From: Hymenobacter sediminis
GTDB taxonomy: Bacteria > Bacteroidota > Bacteroidia > Cytophagales > Hymenobacteraceae
Reading direction: 5' to 3'
Assembly (NCBI RefSeq): GCF_003231285.1
Contig: NZ_QKNS01000003.1
Coordinates: 248,001-312,000 of the forward strand
DNA: 64,000 nucleotides
Translations under genes and position numbers: made by a program
Shown: positions 27,957 to 37,355 of the stretch, piece by piece
Numbering within the stretch: position 1 is the first letter of the stretch
Layout: each line of letters opens with the position of its first letter
Notes under the pieces: model-generated
Seen by the model: only the letters and a program-made list of their open reading frames with translations
Databases searched by the model: none
Told to the model about the DNA's origin: nothing

Positions 27957-30900
27957 ATGAAAAACTCTTACCGTTTACGGCAAGTGTTTCCGGTGTTGAT
28001 GACAGCCCTCGGGCTGAGCACCGGAGCCACGGCGCAAGTCACGCTCCAGAACAACTCCTACGTCCAGACCTTCGACAACATCGGTACCGGCCTGCCCGAA
28101 GGTTTCTCCGTCCGGACGGGAGCTACAGCCACGGCCCCTGGTACAGAGGTAGCATCGTTTAGTACCAACGCTACGGCCTGGGGCAGCACCAATGGCCGGT
28201 TTGGCAACTATGCCTCCGCCGACGGTCTGAAAAGCAATGCCTCCTTGGACGTTCAAAGCGCCTACGCCGACCGGGCCTTAGGCGTACGGCAGACAGGCAG
28301 CTTTGGTGACCCAGGAGCAGCTTTTGTATTTCAGGCCGCGAATACCACAGGCAAAACCGACTTCAAGCTCAATTTCAAGCTACAGTCACTTGATAGTGCT
28401 TCTACCCGCACGACTACTTGGCGGGTAGAATATGCTACCGGCGACTCGCCTACCTCCTTCCAGTCTGTAGGCTCCGGTACTACTGGCGGCAGTACCTTCC
28501 GCAATACCACTATCTCCGTAGATTTTGGCAACCGCCTGAACAACGTGAGTGAGAAGGTCTGGATTCGGATTGTAGCGCTGGCTAACTCCGCTGGTACCAG
28601 CAACCGGCCTACTACGGCCATTGACGATTTTACTTTGAGCTGGCAGGCGCCGGCGGCTACCGACCCTTCACTAACGGTACCGTCGGCGCCGCTGACTTTT
28701 GAGAGCCGTCCCCTCAACACTACTTCGCCCTCGCAGAGCTACCAGCTGAGCGCCGCCAACCTGACCGGCGACGTAACAGTAACGGCTCCGGCCGGCTTCA
28801 CGGTTTCCAAGGATGACGCTACGTTTGCTTCCACGCTGACTTTCACGCCCACAGAACTGGCCGCAGCCAAAACGGTGTACGTGCGCTTCACGCCTACGGC
28901 TAGCGGAGTTGTATCGGGGACTATTTCCCACACCACCGCGGGTACCTCGCCCCAAACCGTAACAGTATCTGGCACGGGCTTCGACCCCAACGACCGGGTG
29001 TTTAGCTTTGATAACTGCGCCACCACTTTGTCTGATGGCTGGGCTCAATTCAGTGTGCTGGGCACGCAAACGTGGGGCTGCACCACCTTCGGCCGCGACG
29101 CGACCGATGCCACTGGGAAAGCTAACAAAGCCTACGGCGTGCAGATTAACGGCTTTGCCGACGGCAGCAACGTGCTGAATGAGGACTGGTTAATTTCGCC
29201 GGCCCTGAATACCGCATCGTTTACTTATCCGCTGCTCTCGTTCTACAGCCGTGTGGCGTTTAATGGTGCCCCGCTGCAGGTGAAAGTATCTACGAACTAC
29301 ACGGGTACCGGCAGCCCCACGGCCGCCGGCGTAACCTGGACCGATGTAGCGGTAGATTTTCCCGTAGCTGGTTCCGACGTATGGACGCTGACCGATAACG
29401 TGGACTTGTCGGCTTTTAAGTCGGAGAACCTGTATGTGGCCTTCGTGTACTCCTCTACTACCGATGAAGGCGCCCGTTGGACCCTAGATGATATTCGTCT
29501 GCGCAACTCTAGCACGCAGGCACCACCCTCGTTGTCGGCCACGCCCACTAGTGTTGCCTTCGGCTACCGGACTGAAAATACTACCTCCACTCAGCCGCTG
29601 AACGTGGCTCTGCGCAACCTTACGGCTGGTGCTACCATCACCTCGTCGAATCCAGTATTCCAGGTTTCAAAGGATGGTACTACGTTCGCTAACTCCGTAA
29701 GCTTTGAGGCTTCGGAGGCCAGCATCACGCCTAAAAACCTGACCGTGCGTTTCCGGCCCACTCAGGCTAATAATGCGTACACCGGAACTCTGACGGTAAC
29801 TAGCGCCGGCGCTACTACCATTAATATAGATGTGACTGGCAACACGTACAACGTAGCCAACACGCTGGAAGTGGTGAACTGGAACGTAGAGTGGTTTGGC
29901 TCTACGGAAGCTGGCTTCGGACCCGATGACAAGACCCTACAGCAAGAAAATGTTAAGAAAGTGCTGACCGCTCTGAACGCCGATGTATTCGCGCTGGCTG
30001 AAGTGGTGGACACGGTACGTCTGGGCACGATTGTGCGGCAACTGGGCGGCTACAAGTACATGGTATCGACGACGGCTTCCAACGTGCGGGATGCTAGCGA
30101 CTTAGCAAAGGCTCAGAAGCTGGCCTTTGTATATCGCCCCAGCGTGGTGAAGAACCCTACGTTTACTTCCTTGTTGGCTTGTCCTGACCAAGGTACCTCG
30201 TGCGACGCCTATAATTACTGGGCTTCGGGGCGCTACCCCTACGCTATGACCGCCGACGTAACATTGGGCAGCACTACCAAGCGGGTTACTTTTGTTTTGG
30301 TACACGCCAAGGCTAACACTAGCCCTACCGCTACCTCGTATGAGCGTCGTAAAAACGGAGCTATTGCACTTAAGGCTAAGCTGGATACTGATTACGCTAC
30401 GGACAACTTTATTATTCTGGGCGACTTCAACGACGACCTGGATCAGACAATTACCGCCGGCATCACCCCGGCCGTGTCCTCATACCAGGCGTTTGTGGAT
30501 GATGTGACCAACTACCAGGCCCTGACGCTGCCTCTGAGCCTAGCTAAGAAGAAGTCGACGGCCAGCTACGACGATATTATTGATCACGTAGTAGTATCCA
30601 ACGAAATGGCGGCTAATTATCTGGCTAATTCGGCGGAAATTGAAACCGGGGTGGCGGCTAGCATTGCTAATTACGCTAAAACTACGTCGGACCACTACCC
30701 CGTGCAGACGCGTTATACCTTCAGCACCATTACCAGCACCAAGCAGCAGGTTCGTCGGGCCGAGCAGCTGGTTATCAGCCCCAACCCGGCCCGCGAGGTA
30801 CTGACCGTGCAACTGCCCGTCCAGACCGGCGAGTTCAGCCTGCAGGTAACCGCTGCTGATGGTCGTGTGGTATTCACGGGTACCGGCCGCGCTGAGCAAC

Positions 30901-31007
30901 TGAATCAGCAGCTGAATCAGCGCTTCGGCGGCCTGAAGGCTGGCCTGTACGTGGTACGCGCTACCAGCGCTCAGAACACCTACATCGGCCGCTTCGTGAA
31001 GCAATAA
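27957..31007 (+). CDS. Secreted T9SS protein with endonuclease/exonuclease/phosphatase domain
   Basis: 1016 residues from the ATG at 27957. Signal peptide to about residue 27 (STGATAQ). Beta-sandwich domain at 30-240 (FDNIGTGLPEGF), an Ig-like block at about 245-345, a choice-of-anchor-J-like domain at about 350-530 (FDNCATTLSDGWAQF, LNEDWLISPAL), another Ig-like block, then an EEP-type nuclease/phosphatase domain at about 639-925: VVNWNVEWFGS, AEVVD, LVHAKAN, ILGDFNDDLD and TTSDHYPV carry the expected Asn, Glu, His, Asp and Asn residues. C-terminal type A T9SS domain at about 945-1016 (ISPNPAREVLTVQL). Probably an extracellular nuclease or phosphodiesterase; substrate unknown. Confidence 0.88.
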   Translation: MKNSYRLRQVFPVLMTALGLSTGATAQVTLQNNSYVQTFDNIGTGLPEGFSVRTGATATAPGTEVASFSTNATAWGSTNGRFGNYASADGLKSNASLDVQSAYADRALGVRQTGSFGDPGAAFVFQAANTTGKTDFKLNFKLQSLDSASTRTTTWRVEYATGDSPTSFQSVGSGTTGGSTFRNTTISVDFGNRLNNVSEKVWIRIVALANSAGTSNRPTTAIDDFTLSWQAPAATDPSLTVPSAPLTFESRPLNTTSPSQSYQLSAANLTGDVTVTAPAGFTVSKDDATFASTLTFTPTELAAAKTVYVRFTPTASGVVSGTISHTTAGTSPQTVTVSGTGFDPNDRVFSFDNCATTLSDGWAQFSVLGTQTWGCTTFGRDATDATGKANKAYGVQINGFADGSNVLNEDWLISPALNTASFTYPLLSFYSRVAFNGAPLQVKVSTNYTGTGSPTAAGVTWTDVAVDFPVAGSDVWTLTDNVDLSAFKSENLYVAFVYSSTTDEGARWTLDDIRLRNSSTQAPPSLSATPTSVAFGYRTENTTSTQPLNVALRNLTAGATITSSNPVFQVSKDGTTFANSVSFEASEASITPKNLTVRFRPTQANNAYTGTLTVTSAGATTINIDVTGNTYNVANTLEVVNWNVEWFGSTEAGFGPDDKTLQQENVKKVLTALNADVFALAEVVDTVRLGTIVRQLGGYKYMVSTTASNVRDASDLAKAQKLAFVYRPSVVKNPTFTSLLACPDQGTSCDAYNYWASGRYPYAMTADVTLGSTTKRVTFVLVHAKANTSPTATSYERRKNGAIALKAKLDTDYATDNFIILGDFNDDLDQTITAGITPAVSSYQAFVDDVTNYQALTLPLSLAKKKSTASYDDIIDHVVVSNEMAANYLANSAEIETGVAASIANYAKTTSDHYPVQTRYTFSTITSTKQQVRRAEQLVISPNPAREVLTVQLPVQTGEFSLQVTAADGRVVFTGTGRAEQLNQQLNQRFGGLKAGLYVVRATSAQNTYIGRFVKQ

Positions 31008-31030
31008 GCTTCTCTTGGCAAGCCGTAATA

Positions 31031-31060
31031 AAAAGGCCCCGCACTTGTGCGGGGCCTTTT
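31031..31060. terminator. Bidirectional terminator
   Basis: AAAAGGCCCCGCAC (31031-31044) pairs perfectly with GTGCGGGGCCTTTT (31047-31060) with a 2-base loop, between convergent genes. Confidence 0.92.
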
Positions 31061-31080
31061 TATATGTGGTTAGGTAAGCG

Positions 31081-31767
31081 CTACAGCCACTGGCTCTGCA
31101 GAATCAGGTTGGGGTCGGGGCAGAGGGTAGCCCACTTCTCCCGTTCCCCGGGTAGGGCTACCCCCGGAAAGTCGCCGGACAGACCTAATAAATCCGCTAT
31201 GACTTGGAAGTGCAGGTGCGGCGGCCAGTCGCCGTTCTCGGGTGCGGGGCCCACTTCTGTAAAGGTTTCGCCTTTCTCAATGGTCATGCCTGGGCGCAGC
31301 AGCAGCGTTTCGCGGCGGCTCAAGTGGCCGTACAAGGTATAGAAAACCGTGTCTTCGAGCTGGTGCTGTAGAATGACAGTAGGGCCGTAGTCGCCGAAGT
31401 TGTCGTTGTCCTGGAGGCTGTGCACTACCGCATCCAGTGGCGCCAGCACCGGCGTACCGGCCCGCAACCATACATCGACGCCCAGGTGCAGGGAACGAGC
31501 GGGCACGGCCGGGTCGCCGAACAGGCCGGGACTGCGGCGGTAGATGACGCGGTTCTCGAGGTAGCCGCCTACCCCGATGTGAGCATTCTGCGCTTCCAGC
31601 AGTCGGGCTACCAACTCTTCAAAGGCGGCCGTATCGCGCAGGTCGGCATCCTGGAGCAGTGAGTTAGCAGCGGTAAAATCGAGGCGGGCTACGTCAGGGG
31701 CATTCAGGTCTACGGGAAGTACCGGACCGAATTCGTGCTGATGTCGTTCGAGCAGGGAGGCAAGCAT
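31081..31767 (-). CDS. M23-family peptidoglycan endopeptidase-like protein
   Basis: 228 residues, LytM/M23 fold at about 90-215: RSLHLGVDVWLRAGTPVLA carries the first zinc His and Asp, TLYGHLS the active-site His, and PPHLHFQVI the last His of the HxH pair. No signal peptide or membrane anchor is seen, unusual for wall hydrolases; related cytoplasmic-looking M23 modules occur in Bacteroidota fused to aminotransferases. It may be a stand-alone relative. Target cross-link unknown. Confidence 0.85.
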   Translation of the reverse strand: MLASLLERHQHEFGPVLPVDLNAPDVARLDFTAANSLLQDADLRDTAAFEELVARLLEAQNAHIGVGGYLENRVIYRRSPGLFGDPAVPARSLHLGVDVWLRAGTPVLAPLDAVVHSLQDNDNFGDYGPTVILQHQLEDTVFYTLYGHLSRRETLLLRPGMTIEKGETFTEVGPAPENGDWPPHLHFQVIADLLGLSGDFPGVALPGEREKWATLCPDPNLILQSQWL

Positions 31768-31960
31768 GAGGCGAAATAAAGGGGGTAGTACGGGCGCGGC
31801 CGGGGGCAGCCCCAGTGAAAACTAATGGTGAAAGCAGTACGTAGCTGCCCTGCGTGGGCCGGAGGTGCTACGGCCCCATGGCCACTCCGGCTTAGTGGGC
31901 GCAAGATTTTATACGTAAGCTCAACGCGGCGCAAGCTACGGCGTACGCCACATTATCCTG

Positions 31961-31968
31961 TATTTTTG
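31961..31968 (+). promoter_or_regulatory. Putative -7 box of the PaaE-like reductase gene
   Basis: TATTTTTG matches TAnnTTTG, 50 bases before the ATG at 32019. Confidence 0.4.
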
Positions 31969-32018
31969 CCCTTCTTTCCCTGAACCCTCAGGTGTCTATT
32001 TCCCGAAGCCCCCTTGTA

Positions 32019-33125
32019 ATGAGCAGTGCCTATCTTACCCTGAATGTCGTTGAGCTAACCCAGGAAACGCCCGACGCCGTTACCATTCACTTCGAACGTC
32101 CGGACCGCCAGGCCGTGGCCTGCCAGCCCGGTCAGTTCCTGACTTTGATTTTACCCTGCGGCCCCGGCGGCAAAAAGGAGCGCCGGGCGTATTCGCTCAG
32201 CAGCACCCCCAGCGAGGCTCCGCGGCTGGCCGTTACGGTAAAGCGCGTGTCGGGTGGTTTGGTTAGCAACTACCTGCTCGATACGGTGCGGGTAGGGCAG
32301 CAGGTAGAGGTAATGGCTCCGCTCGGCAACTTCACGCTAATACCCCAGCCCAATTCGGCCCGTTCTATTGTACTGGTGGGAGCTGGCTCCGGCATCACGC
32401 CCCTGATGAGTATGCTAAAAGCCGTGCTGCGCGAGGAGCCTCAGAGCCAGGTGCTGCTGGTGTATGGCAACCGCAACGAGCAATCGGTGATTTTTGCTGA
32501 GCAATTGCGGCGCCTGGAGCAGCAGTACGCCGGCCGCCTGCGGGTAGAGCATGTGTACAGTCAGCCCATCAACCCTACCTCCGGGCATCAGCACACCGGC
32601 CGCCTAAACCGCACCATGCTGCTGCGTATTCTGGAGCAGCGCCACCAATTCCCGGCGGCCCAGGCCGAGTATTTCCTCTGCGGCCCCGAGGGCATGATGA
32701 CGGAAGCCCACGCTGCCCTGGAACTGCTGGGCGTGCCGGCTAGCCGCATCCGACGCGAAAGTTTTGTGGCTGCCGCTGATGCCAGCGAAACGGCTGCTGC
32801 TCAGCCCAGCGGCCACGGCGACGTATCGACGGCTGCGGATGACAAGCCCGGCGCCTACACTGTTACAATTAATTACGAGGGCTCGGAGTACCAATTTGCG
32901 GTAGAACCCAACCAAACCATTCTGGAGGCGGCCCTCGACCAGGACATCGACCTGCCATATTCCTGCCAGGCGGGCCTGTGCACGGCCTGCCGGGGCAAGT
33001 GTCTCTCGGGCAAGGTTCACCTCGATGAGCGGGAAGGTCTTTCCGACTCCGAAATAAAACAAGGCTACGTGCTGACCTGCGTAGGCCATCCGCTCACGGC
33101 TGACGTAGTAATCGAAATAGACTAG
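32019..33125 (+). CDS. Ferredoxin-NADP reductase-like protein with C-terminal [2Fe-2S] domain (PaaE-type paralogue)
   Basis: 368 residues from the ATG at 32019; a GTG at 31992 is the only longer option. FAD domain at 1-105 (RAYSLSSTP), NAD(P) domain at 110-240 (GAGSGITPLMSMLKAVL, CGPEGMM), and a plant-type ferredoxin domain at about 280-368 with YSCQAGLCTACRGKC and LTCVG, four Cys ligands. The same architecture as PaaE, the phenylacetyl-CoA epoxygenase reductase, which is also in this window, but this copy is 30 kb away from the paa cluster and has no oxygenase beside it. Partner unknown. Confidence 0.88.
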   Translation: MSSAYLTLNVVELTQETPDAVTIHFERPDRQAVACQPGQFLTLILPCGPGGKKERRAYSLSSTPSEAPRLAVTVKRVSGGLVSNYLLDTVRVGQQVEVMAPLGNFTLIPQPNSARSIVLVGAGSGITPLMSMLKAVLREEPQSQVLLVYGNRNEQSVIFAEQLRRLEQQYAGRLRVEHVYSQPINPTSGHQHTGRLNRTMLLRILEQRHQFPAAQAEYFLCGPEGMMTEAHAALELLGVPASRIRRESFVAAADASETAAAQPSGHGDVSTAADDKPGAYTVTINYEGSEYQFAVEPNQTILEAALDQDIDLPYSCQAGLCTACRGKCLSGKVHLDEREGLSDSEIKQGYVLTCVGHPLTADVVIEID

Positions 33126-33355
33126 CGTTGCTATAGGATTGAGGCGGAAAGCAGGGGTAGGCAAAGAGCCACCGCATCTTTTCGCAATGGCCTACTTTGC
33201 TTGCCCGCAGCCGAACAACCGGCCCCGGAAAACGGTTATTTCTGTTCAGGTTAACAGGTAGTGATTATGTTGCTACATTGTTTAAACCTGGCAGGCATGT
33301 TCGAAGTACAACCCCTTTGCAGCGTGCCTCGCGGTCTGCCTTTTTTACGTAAGTT

Positions 33356-35095
33356 ATGACATACTCTGCCCCCGCGGCCGACCTGGCTACCGAGACCCAG
33401 CGTCCGCCCCGACAATACCTTCCTGAGTCGTTTACTGTAACGGAATGGTCTGCCATTGAACCGTACTTTATTGAGCTGCGCGACCGAACCATTCACTCGG
33501 CTGCTGAGCTAGAGCAATGGCTGCTGAACCGCTCGGAGCTGGAATCAGTGCTGAGCGAGGACCTGGCCTGGCGCTACATCCGCATGACCTGCGACACGCA
33601 GGACCAGACCCATGCCGAGGCGTTTCAGTATTTCGTGAGTGAGATTGAGCCCAACGTGGCTCCTTATGACCACGCCCTGAACGAGAAAATGATAGCCTCG
33701 GAGTTTCTGGATGAACTGGACCCCGCGCGCTACCGCATCTTCGTGCGCTCGGTACGCCAGGCGCTGGAAATCTACCGGGCCGAGAACATTCCGCTTAAAA
33801 CCGAAATCAGCACCAAGCAGCAGCAATACGCCGCCATAGCCGGAGCCATGACGGTGACGCTGGACGGCGAAGAACTGACCTTGCCCCGCGCCGCCGACCG
33901 CCTTAAAAGCCCCGACCGTGGGGTGCGCGAGCAGGCGTGGCGCGCCATCCAGGAGCGTCGCCTCCAGGATGCCAAGCCGCTCGATGCTCTGTACACCGAG
34001 CTGATTACCCTACGCCACCAGGTAGCCCGCAACGCTGGGTTCACCAACTTCCGCGACTACATGTTCGCGGCCCTGGGGCGCTTCGATTACACCCCGCAGG
34101 ATACGTTCAACTTCCATCAGGCCATCCGGGAAACGGTAGTACCCCTGATTGACGACCTGGACTTAGAGCGCCGCCAGGACCTAGCATTGGCGGAGCTACG
34201 CCCCTGGGACCTGGATGTGGACGTTTCGGGCAAGGTTCCGCTACGGCCCTTTGAGACCGGCGAGGAACTGCTGGAGAAAACCGTCACGGTCTTCGACCGT
34301 CTCGACCCCTTCCTGGGTCAGTGCCTGCGTACCATGCGCGAAATGGGCAACCTCGATCTGGAGTCGAGGAAGGGCAAGGCCCCCGGCGGCTACAACTACC
34401 CCCTCGACGAAACCGGAGTGCCGTTTATCTTCATGAACGCCACCTCCTCCCTGCGCGATGTGGTAACCATGCTGCACGAGGGCGGCCACGCCGTGCACAG
34501 CTTCCTGACCCGCCGCCTACCCCTCAGCGCCGACAAGCACCCGCCATCAGAGGTAGCTGAGCTGGCCTCCATGAGCATGGAGCTAATCAGCATGGACCAC
34601 TGGAACGTGTTCTTTACGGATGAAGACGAGCTACGCCGGGCCAAGAAAACTCACCTGGAAAGCGTGCTGGAAACTTTCCCCTGGGTAGCTACCATCGACA
34701 AGTTTCAGCACTGGGTGTACGAAAATCCGGAGCACACCGAGGAAGCCCGTCACCAGCGCTGGGTCCAGATTTTTGATGAGTTCAACCAGCGCACTGTGAG
34801 CTGGCAGGGCTTGGAACATGTGAAGCCTTACCTCTGGCAGAAACAGCTGCACCTCTACGAAGTGCCGTTCTACTACATCGAGTATGCTATGGCGCAGCTC
34901 GGAGCCATTGCTGTGTGGCGCAACTTCCGCCAAAACCCCGAGGCGGCCTTGCAAGGCTACCAACGCGCCCTAGCCTTAGGCTACACAGCGCCTATCGGTG
35001 AAATCTATGCTGCCGCCGGCATTCGCTTCGACTTCAGCACAGAGTACCTGCGTACCCTCGCCGATTTCGTGCGCGACGAAATGGCCAAGCTGTAA
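33356..35095 (+). CDS. M3-family oligoendopeptidase (PepF-like)
   Basis: Cytoplasmic zinc oligopeptidase, 579 residues. Zinc site HEGGHAVHSF with His374, Glu375 and His378; the third ligand Glu lies about 25 residues later in SEVAELASMSMEL. Also PGGYNYPLDETGVPFIFMN just before and EVPFYYIEYAMAQLGA near the C-terminus, as in the M3 fold. Helical N-terminal half. Alone between a 230-base gap upstream and a terminator. Confidence 0.92.
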   Translation: MTYSAPAADLATETQRPPRQYLPESFTVTEWSAIEPYFIELRDRTIHSAAELEQWLLNRSELESVLSEDLAWRYIRMTCDTQDQTHAEAFQYFVSEIEPNVAPYDHALNEKMIASEFLDELDPARYRIFVRSVRQALEIYRAENIPLKTEISTKQQQYAAIAGAMTVTLDGEELTLPRAADRLKSPDRGVREQAWRAIQERRLQDAKPLDALYTELITLRHQVARNAGFTNFRDYMFAALGRFDYTPQDTFNFHQAIRETVVPLIDDLDLERRQDLALAELRPWDLDVDVSGKVPLRPFETGEELLEKTVTVFDRLDPFLGQCLRTMREMGNLDLESRKGKAPGGYNYPLDETGVPFIFMNATSSLRDVVTMLHEGGHAVHSFLTRRLPLSADKHPPSEVAELASMSMELISMDHWNVFFTDEDELRRAKKTHLESVLETFPWVATIDKFQHWVYENPEHTEEARHQRWVQIFDEFNQRTVSWQGLEHVKPYLWQKQLHLYEVPFYYIEYAMAQLGAIAVWRNFRQNPEAALQGYQRALALGYTAPIGEIYAAAGIRFDFSTEYLRTLADFVRDEMAKL

Positions 35096-35117
35096 GCTGC
35101 TTCCTTCACTGAAAGCG

Positions 35118-35153
35118 CAAAGCCCCGGATCAAGCAATTGGTCCGGGGCTTTG
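35118..35153. terminator. Terminator after the oligoendopeptidase gene
   Basis: CAAAGCCCCGGA (35118-35129) pairs with TCCGGGGCTTTG (35142-35153), loop of 12. Confidence 0.88.
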
Positions 35154-35184
35154 TCGTGGAAAGAGGGAGTAGGGAAATATTACC

Positions 35185-35772
35185 CTAGTTTTGTAAGGTA
35201 AAGAGAGGTAGGGGCTTGAGCTTGCTGTACTTACCACCCAATTGCTCCAGCTCGGCCGTGTGCACTTGCAGGTAATTATTGAAGCGACTGGCGGCCTGGT
35301 CGTAGCGCACCCGGTAATTCACCAACTCCGCGTCGGCCGCCTGAATCTGGTCGGTAAGGGTTTTGACTGAGCTGGCGGGCTCTCGGTCGGCGGGTAAGGC
35401 TACCTGATAAATCACCCGCAGCAGTGAGTCCTGGGCAGTATCATAAGCATCAATTTTCGCTGATTCGGCCATGCTCTCCTGGGTGTAGCGGCGCTGTACC
35501 AGCCGGTCGTTGGCGTACTGAAGCTGAGCTAGTTGGGTGCGATCGGCGCCGGGCTGGGTGGTCAGCTCACGCAGCAGTTGGCGGGTGTCGCGCAGCTTGT
35601 CGTTGTCGGAAGCTACCATTTCGGTCCAGCGGGCATCTACCGTATCTTGCAGAATATCCAGCTGCACTTTCACGGCCTGGGCCGAGGCGGGGTCAATGGC
35701 TTTGGGAGTGCGGTTGCAGCTAAAAGTAGTAAAAGTGGCTAAGGCCAGAAACAGCGAAGTAAGGCGCTTCAT
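35185..35772 (-). CDS. Coiled-coil lipoprotein of unknown function
   Basis: 195 residues from the ATG at 35772 (MKRLTSLFLALATFTTFSC, lipobox Cys19); the frame extends to 35880 without a signal sequence. After the lipid anchor it is almost entirely helical and charged (VKVQLDILQDTVDARWTEMV, RDTRQLLRELTTQPGADRTQ), likely a coiled coil. It resembles LemA-like or DUF-type helical lipoproteins only in general build. Divergent from thiL, sharing the 35773-36040 region. Confidence 0.7.
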   Translation of the reverse strand: MKRLTSLFLALATFTTFSCNRTPKAIDPASAQAVKVQLDILQDTVDARWTEMVASDNDKLRDTRQLLRELTTQPGADRTQLAQLQYANDRLVQRRYTQESMAESAKIDAYDTAQDSLLRVIYQVALPADREPASSVKTLTDQIQAADAELVNYRVRYDQAASRFNNYLQVHTAELEQLGGKYSKLKPLPLFTLQN

Positions 35773-35906
35773 AAAGCAGTTATAAAGAGTAGCAGAAGGC
35801 CAACGAATATCCGTTGAAAAACGCTCATTAAACAAGTGAAAATGCCCAAAGCGGAGCTCTGAGCATTTTCTCAACCTCATAAGGTTAGGTAGTTTGAAGG
35901 GGGTAG

Positions 35907-35958
35907 GGATGGTAGTACGGATGCCAACGGCATGCGGCTGGCATCCGTACTACCATCC
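35907..35958. repeat. 20-bp perfect inverted repeat beside the thiL promoter
   Basis: GGATGGTAGTACGGATGCCA at 35907-35926 is the exact reverse complement of 35939-35958, loop of 12. It ends 7 bases before the TACCTTTG box, so it occupies the -33 region and further upstream. No T-tract follows. Could be an operator, a repeat element or an RNA hairpin. Confidence 0.85.
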
Positions 35959-35965
35959 GGCCGCG

Positions 35966-35973
35966 TACCTTTG
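35966..35973 (+). promoter_or_regulatory. Putative -7 box of thiL
   Basis: TACCTTTG matches TAnnTTTG, 67 bases before the ATG at 36041 and just downstream of a perfect inverted repeat. Confidence 0.5.
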
Positions 35974-36040
35974 CGCCCCGATTCAACCGGCCCCGTTGCT
36001 GGTTTCGGAAATCAGCTCCCTCAGGAAAATCTGTGATACT

Positions 36041-37063
36041 ATGACGCCCCTTGACAAAGTAGGTGAGTTCGGCCTGATTCGCCGGATTCAGGAAACCGTT
36101 CAGCTCCACCAGCCCAGCACCATCCTCGGCATCGGCGACGATGCAGCTATTCTGGCTCCGCCGGCCGGGCAGGAGGTAGTGGTCAGCACCGATCTGCTGG
36201 TGGAAGGCGTCCATTTCGACCTCACCTTCTGCCCCCTGAAGCACCTGGGCTACAAAGCCGTGGCCGTGAACGTATCGGATGTGGCCGCCATGAATGCCCT
36301 ACCTACCCAAATGGTAGTAGCCCTTAGCGTACCTAGCCGCTTTACCGTGGAAGCCATTGATGAGCTGTACGAGGGCATGCGACTGGCCTGTGAGGCCTAC
36401 AACTTGGATCTGGTAGGCGGCGACACCACCGCCAGCCGCTCGGGCCTCACCATCGGCATCACGGCCCTGGGGCAGGTAGCGGCCGGTGAAGCCGTGCGCC
36501 GCAGTGGCGCCGGACCTAACGACCTAATTTGCGTAACCGGTGACCTGGGCGGAGCTTTCCTGGGTTTACAAGTATTGGAGCGCGAAAAGCAAGCCTGGCA
36601 AGCCGACCCCGAAACCCAGCCCGAGCTCAGCAAATATCCCTACGTGCTCCAGCGCCAGCTGCGCCCCGAGGCCCGCATGGACGTAGTGCACGAGCTGCGC
36701 GACCTGGGCGTGGTGCCCACCAGCATGATTGACGTGTCGGACGGACTGGCCTCCGAGGTGCTACACCTCTGCCAGGCCAGCGGCACTGGGGCCCGCATTT
36801 TCTCCGAGAATCTGCCCATTGCCAACCCTACCCTGGAAGTGGCCGAGGAGTTCAACCTCGACCCCATCATGTGCATGCTCAACGGCGGCGAGGATTACGA
36901 ACTGCTATTCACCGTGCCCCTCTCCGCCCACGATAAACTTAAAAACCACCCCGATATCACCATCATCGGCCACATGGTGGACAAGAGCGAAGGTGCTAAC
37001 CTTATCACCAAAGCAGGCCAGCCCGTACCGCTACGCGCCCAGGGCTTCCAGCACTTCGGATAG
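36041..37063 (+). CDS. thiL: Thiamine-monophosphate kinase
   Basis: Phosphorylates thiamine monophosphate to the diphosphate cofactor. 340 residues from the ATG at 36041 (MTPLDKVGEFGLIRRI); the frame runs further upstream through the inverted repeat, so the earlier codon is not a start. Motifs: GIGDDAAIL near 31, STDLLVEGVHFDL near 51, NVSDVAAMNA, VGGDTTAS and IDVSDGLASE, all ATP and metal sites of the PurM-like fold. No TPP riboswitch motif was seen upstream. Single gene with a terminator. Confidence 0.95.
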   Translation: MTPLDKVGEFGLIRRIQETVQLHQPSTILGIGDDAAILAPPAGQEVVVSTDLLVEGVHFDLTFCPLKHLGYKAVAVNVSDVAAMNALPTQMVVALSVPSRFTVEAIDELYEGMRLACEAYNLDLVGGDTTASRSGLTIGITALGQVAAGEAVRRSGAGPNDLICVTGDLGGAFLGLQVLEREKQAWQADPETQPELSKYPYVLQRQLRPEARMDVVHELRDLGVVPTSMIDVSDGLASEVLHLCQASGTGARIFSENLPIANPTLEVAEEFNLDPIMCMLNGGEDYELLFTVPLSAHDKLKNHPDITIIGHMVDKSEGANLITKAGQPVPLRAQGFQHFG

Positions 37064-37074
37064 AACAGCCCGAA

Positions 37075-37118
37075 AACTAAAAAAGGCGGCTCATGTGCAT
37101 GAGCCGCCTTTTTTAGTT
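37075..37118. terminator. Bidirectional terminator; convergent gene stops inside it
   Basis: A 20-bp perfect stem, arms 37075-37094 and 37099-37118, containing GGCGGCTCAT and ATGAGCCGCC with flanking A and T runs. The convergent minus-strand gene ends at 37113 within the right arm. Confidence 0.9.
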
Positions 37119-37349
37119 GCTAAAGTTTTTGAACAGTCGCTCTAGCGCCTCTTCGCCTTCCAGTCCTTCGGAGGCAGATGCAAAGACTTCTACTTCCACA
37201 TGGCTATCCGCAAAGAACTCTATTTCCCACCGCTGCCCCGGAACGGCCACTAACACCATTATGCTCTCTTCTCGATGGTGAGCTAGCGTATAGTGAATTT
37301 TGCGAGCATCCAGTTCAGTAAGGAAATCGAGCAGTTTTTGCAACGCCAT
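37113..37349 (-). CDS. Small hypothetical protein
   Basis: 78 residues, acidic, soluble (IHYTLAHHREESIMVLVAVP, then WEIEFFADSHVEVEVF). It resembles small proteins encoded next to DUF-type or immunity genes, but I cannot assign a family. It lies 6 bases after the next upstream gene, so the two are coupled. Its stop is inside the thiL terminator stem. Confidence 0.6.
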   Translation of the reverse strand: MALQKLLDFLTELDARKIHYTLAHHREESIMVLVAVPGQRWEIEFFADSHVEVEVFASASEGLEGEEALERLFKNFSN

Positions 37350-37355
37350 CCTTGT

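Noticed and set aside
35958..36040. TPP riboswitch before thiL
   Set aside because: No CTGAGA or ACCTGA core motifs and no fitting stem set were found.
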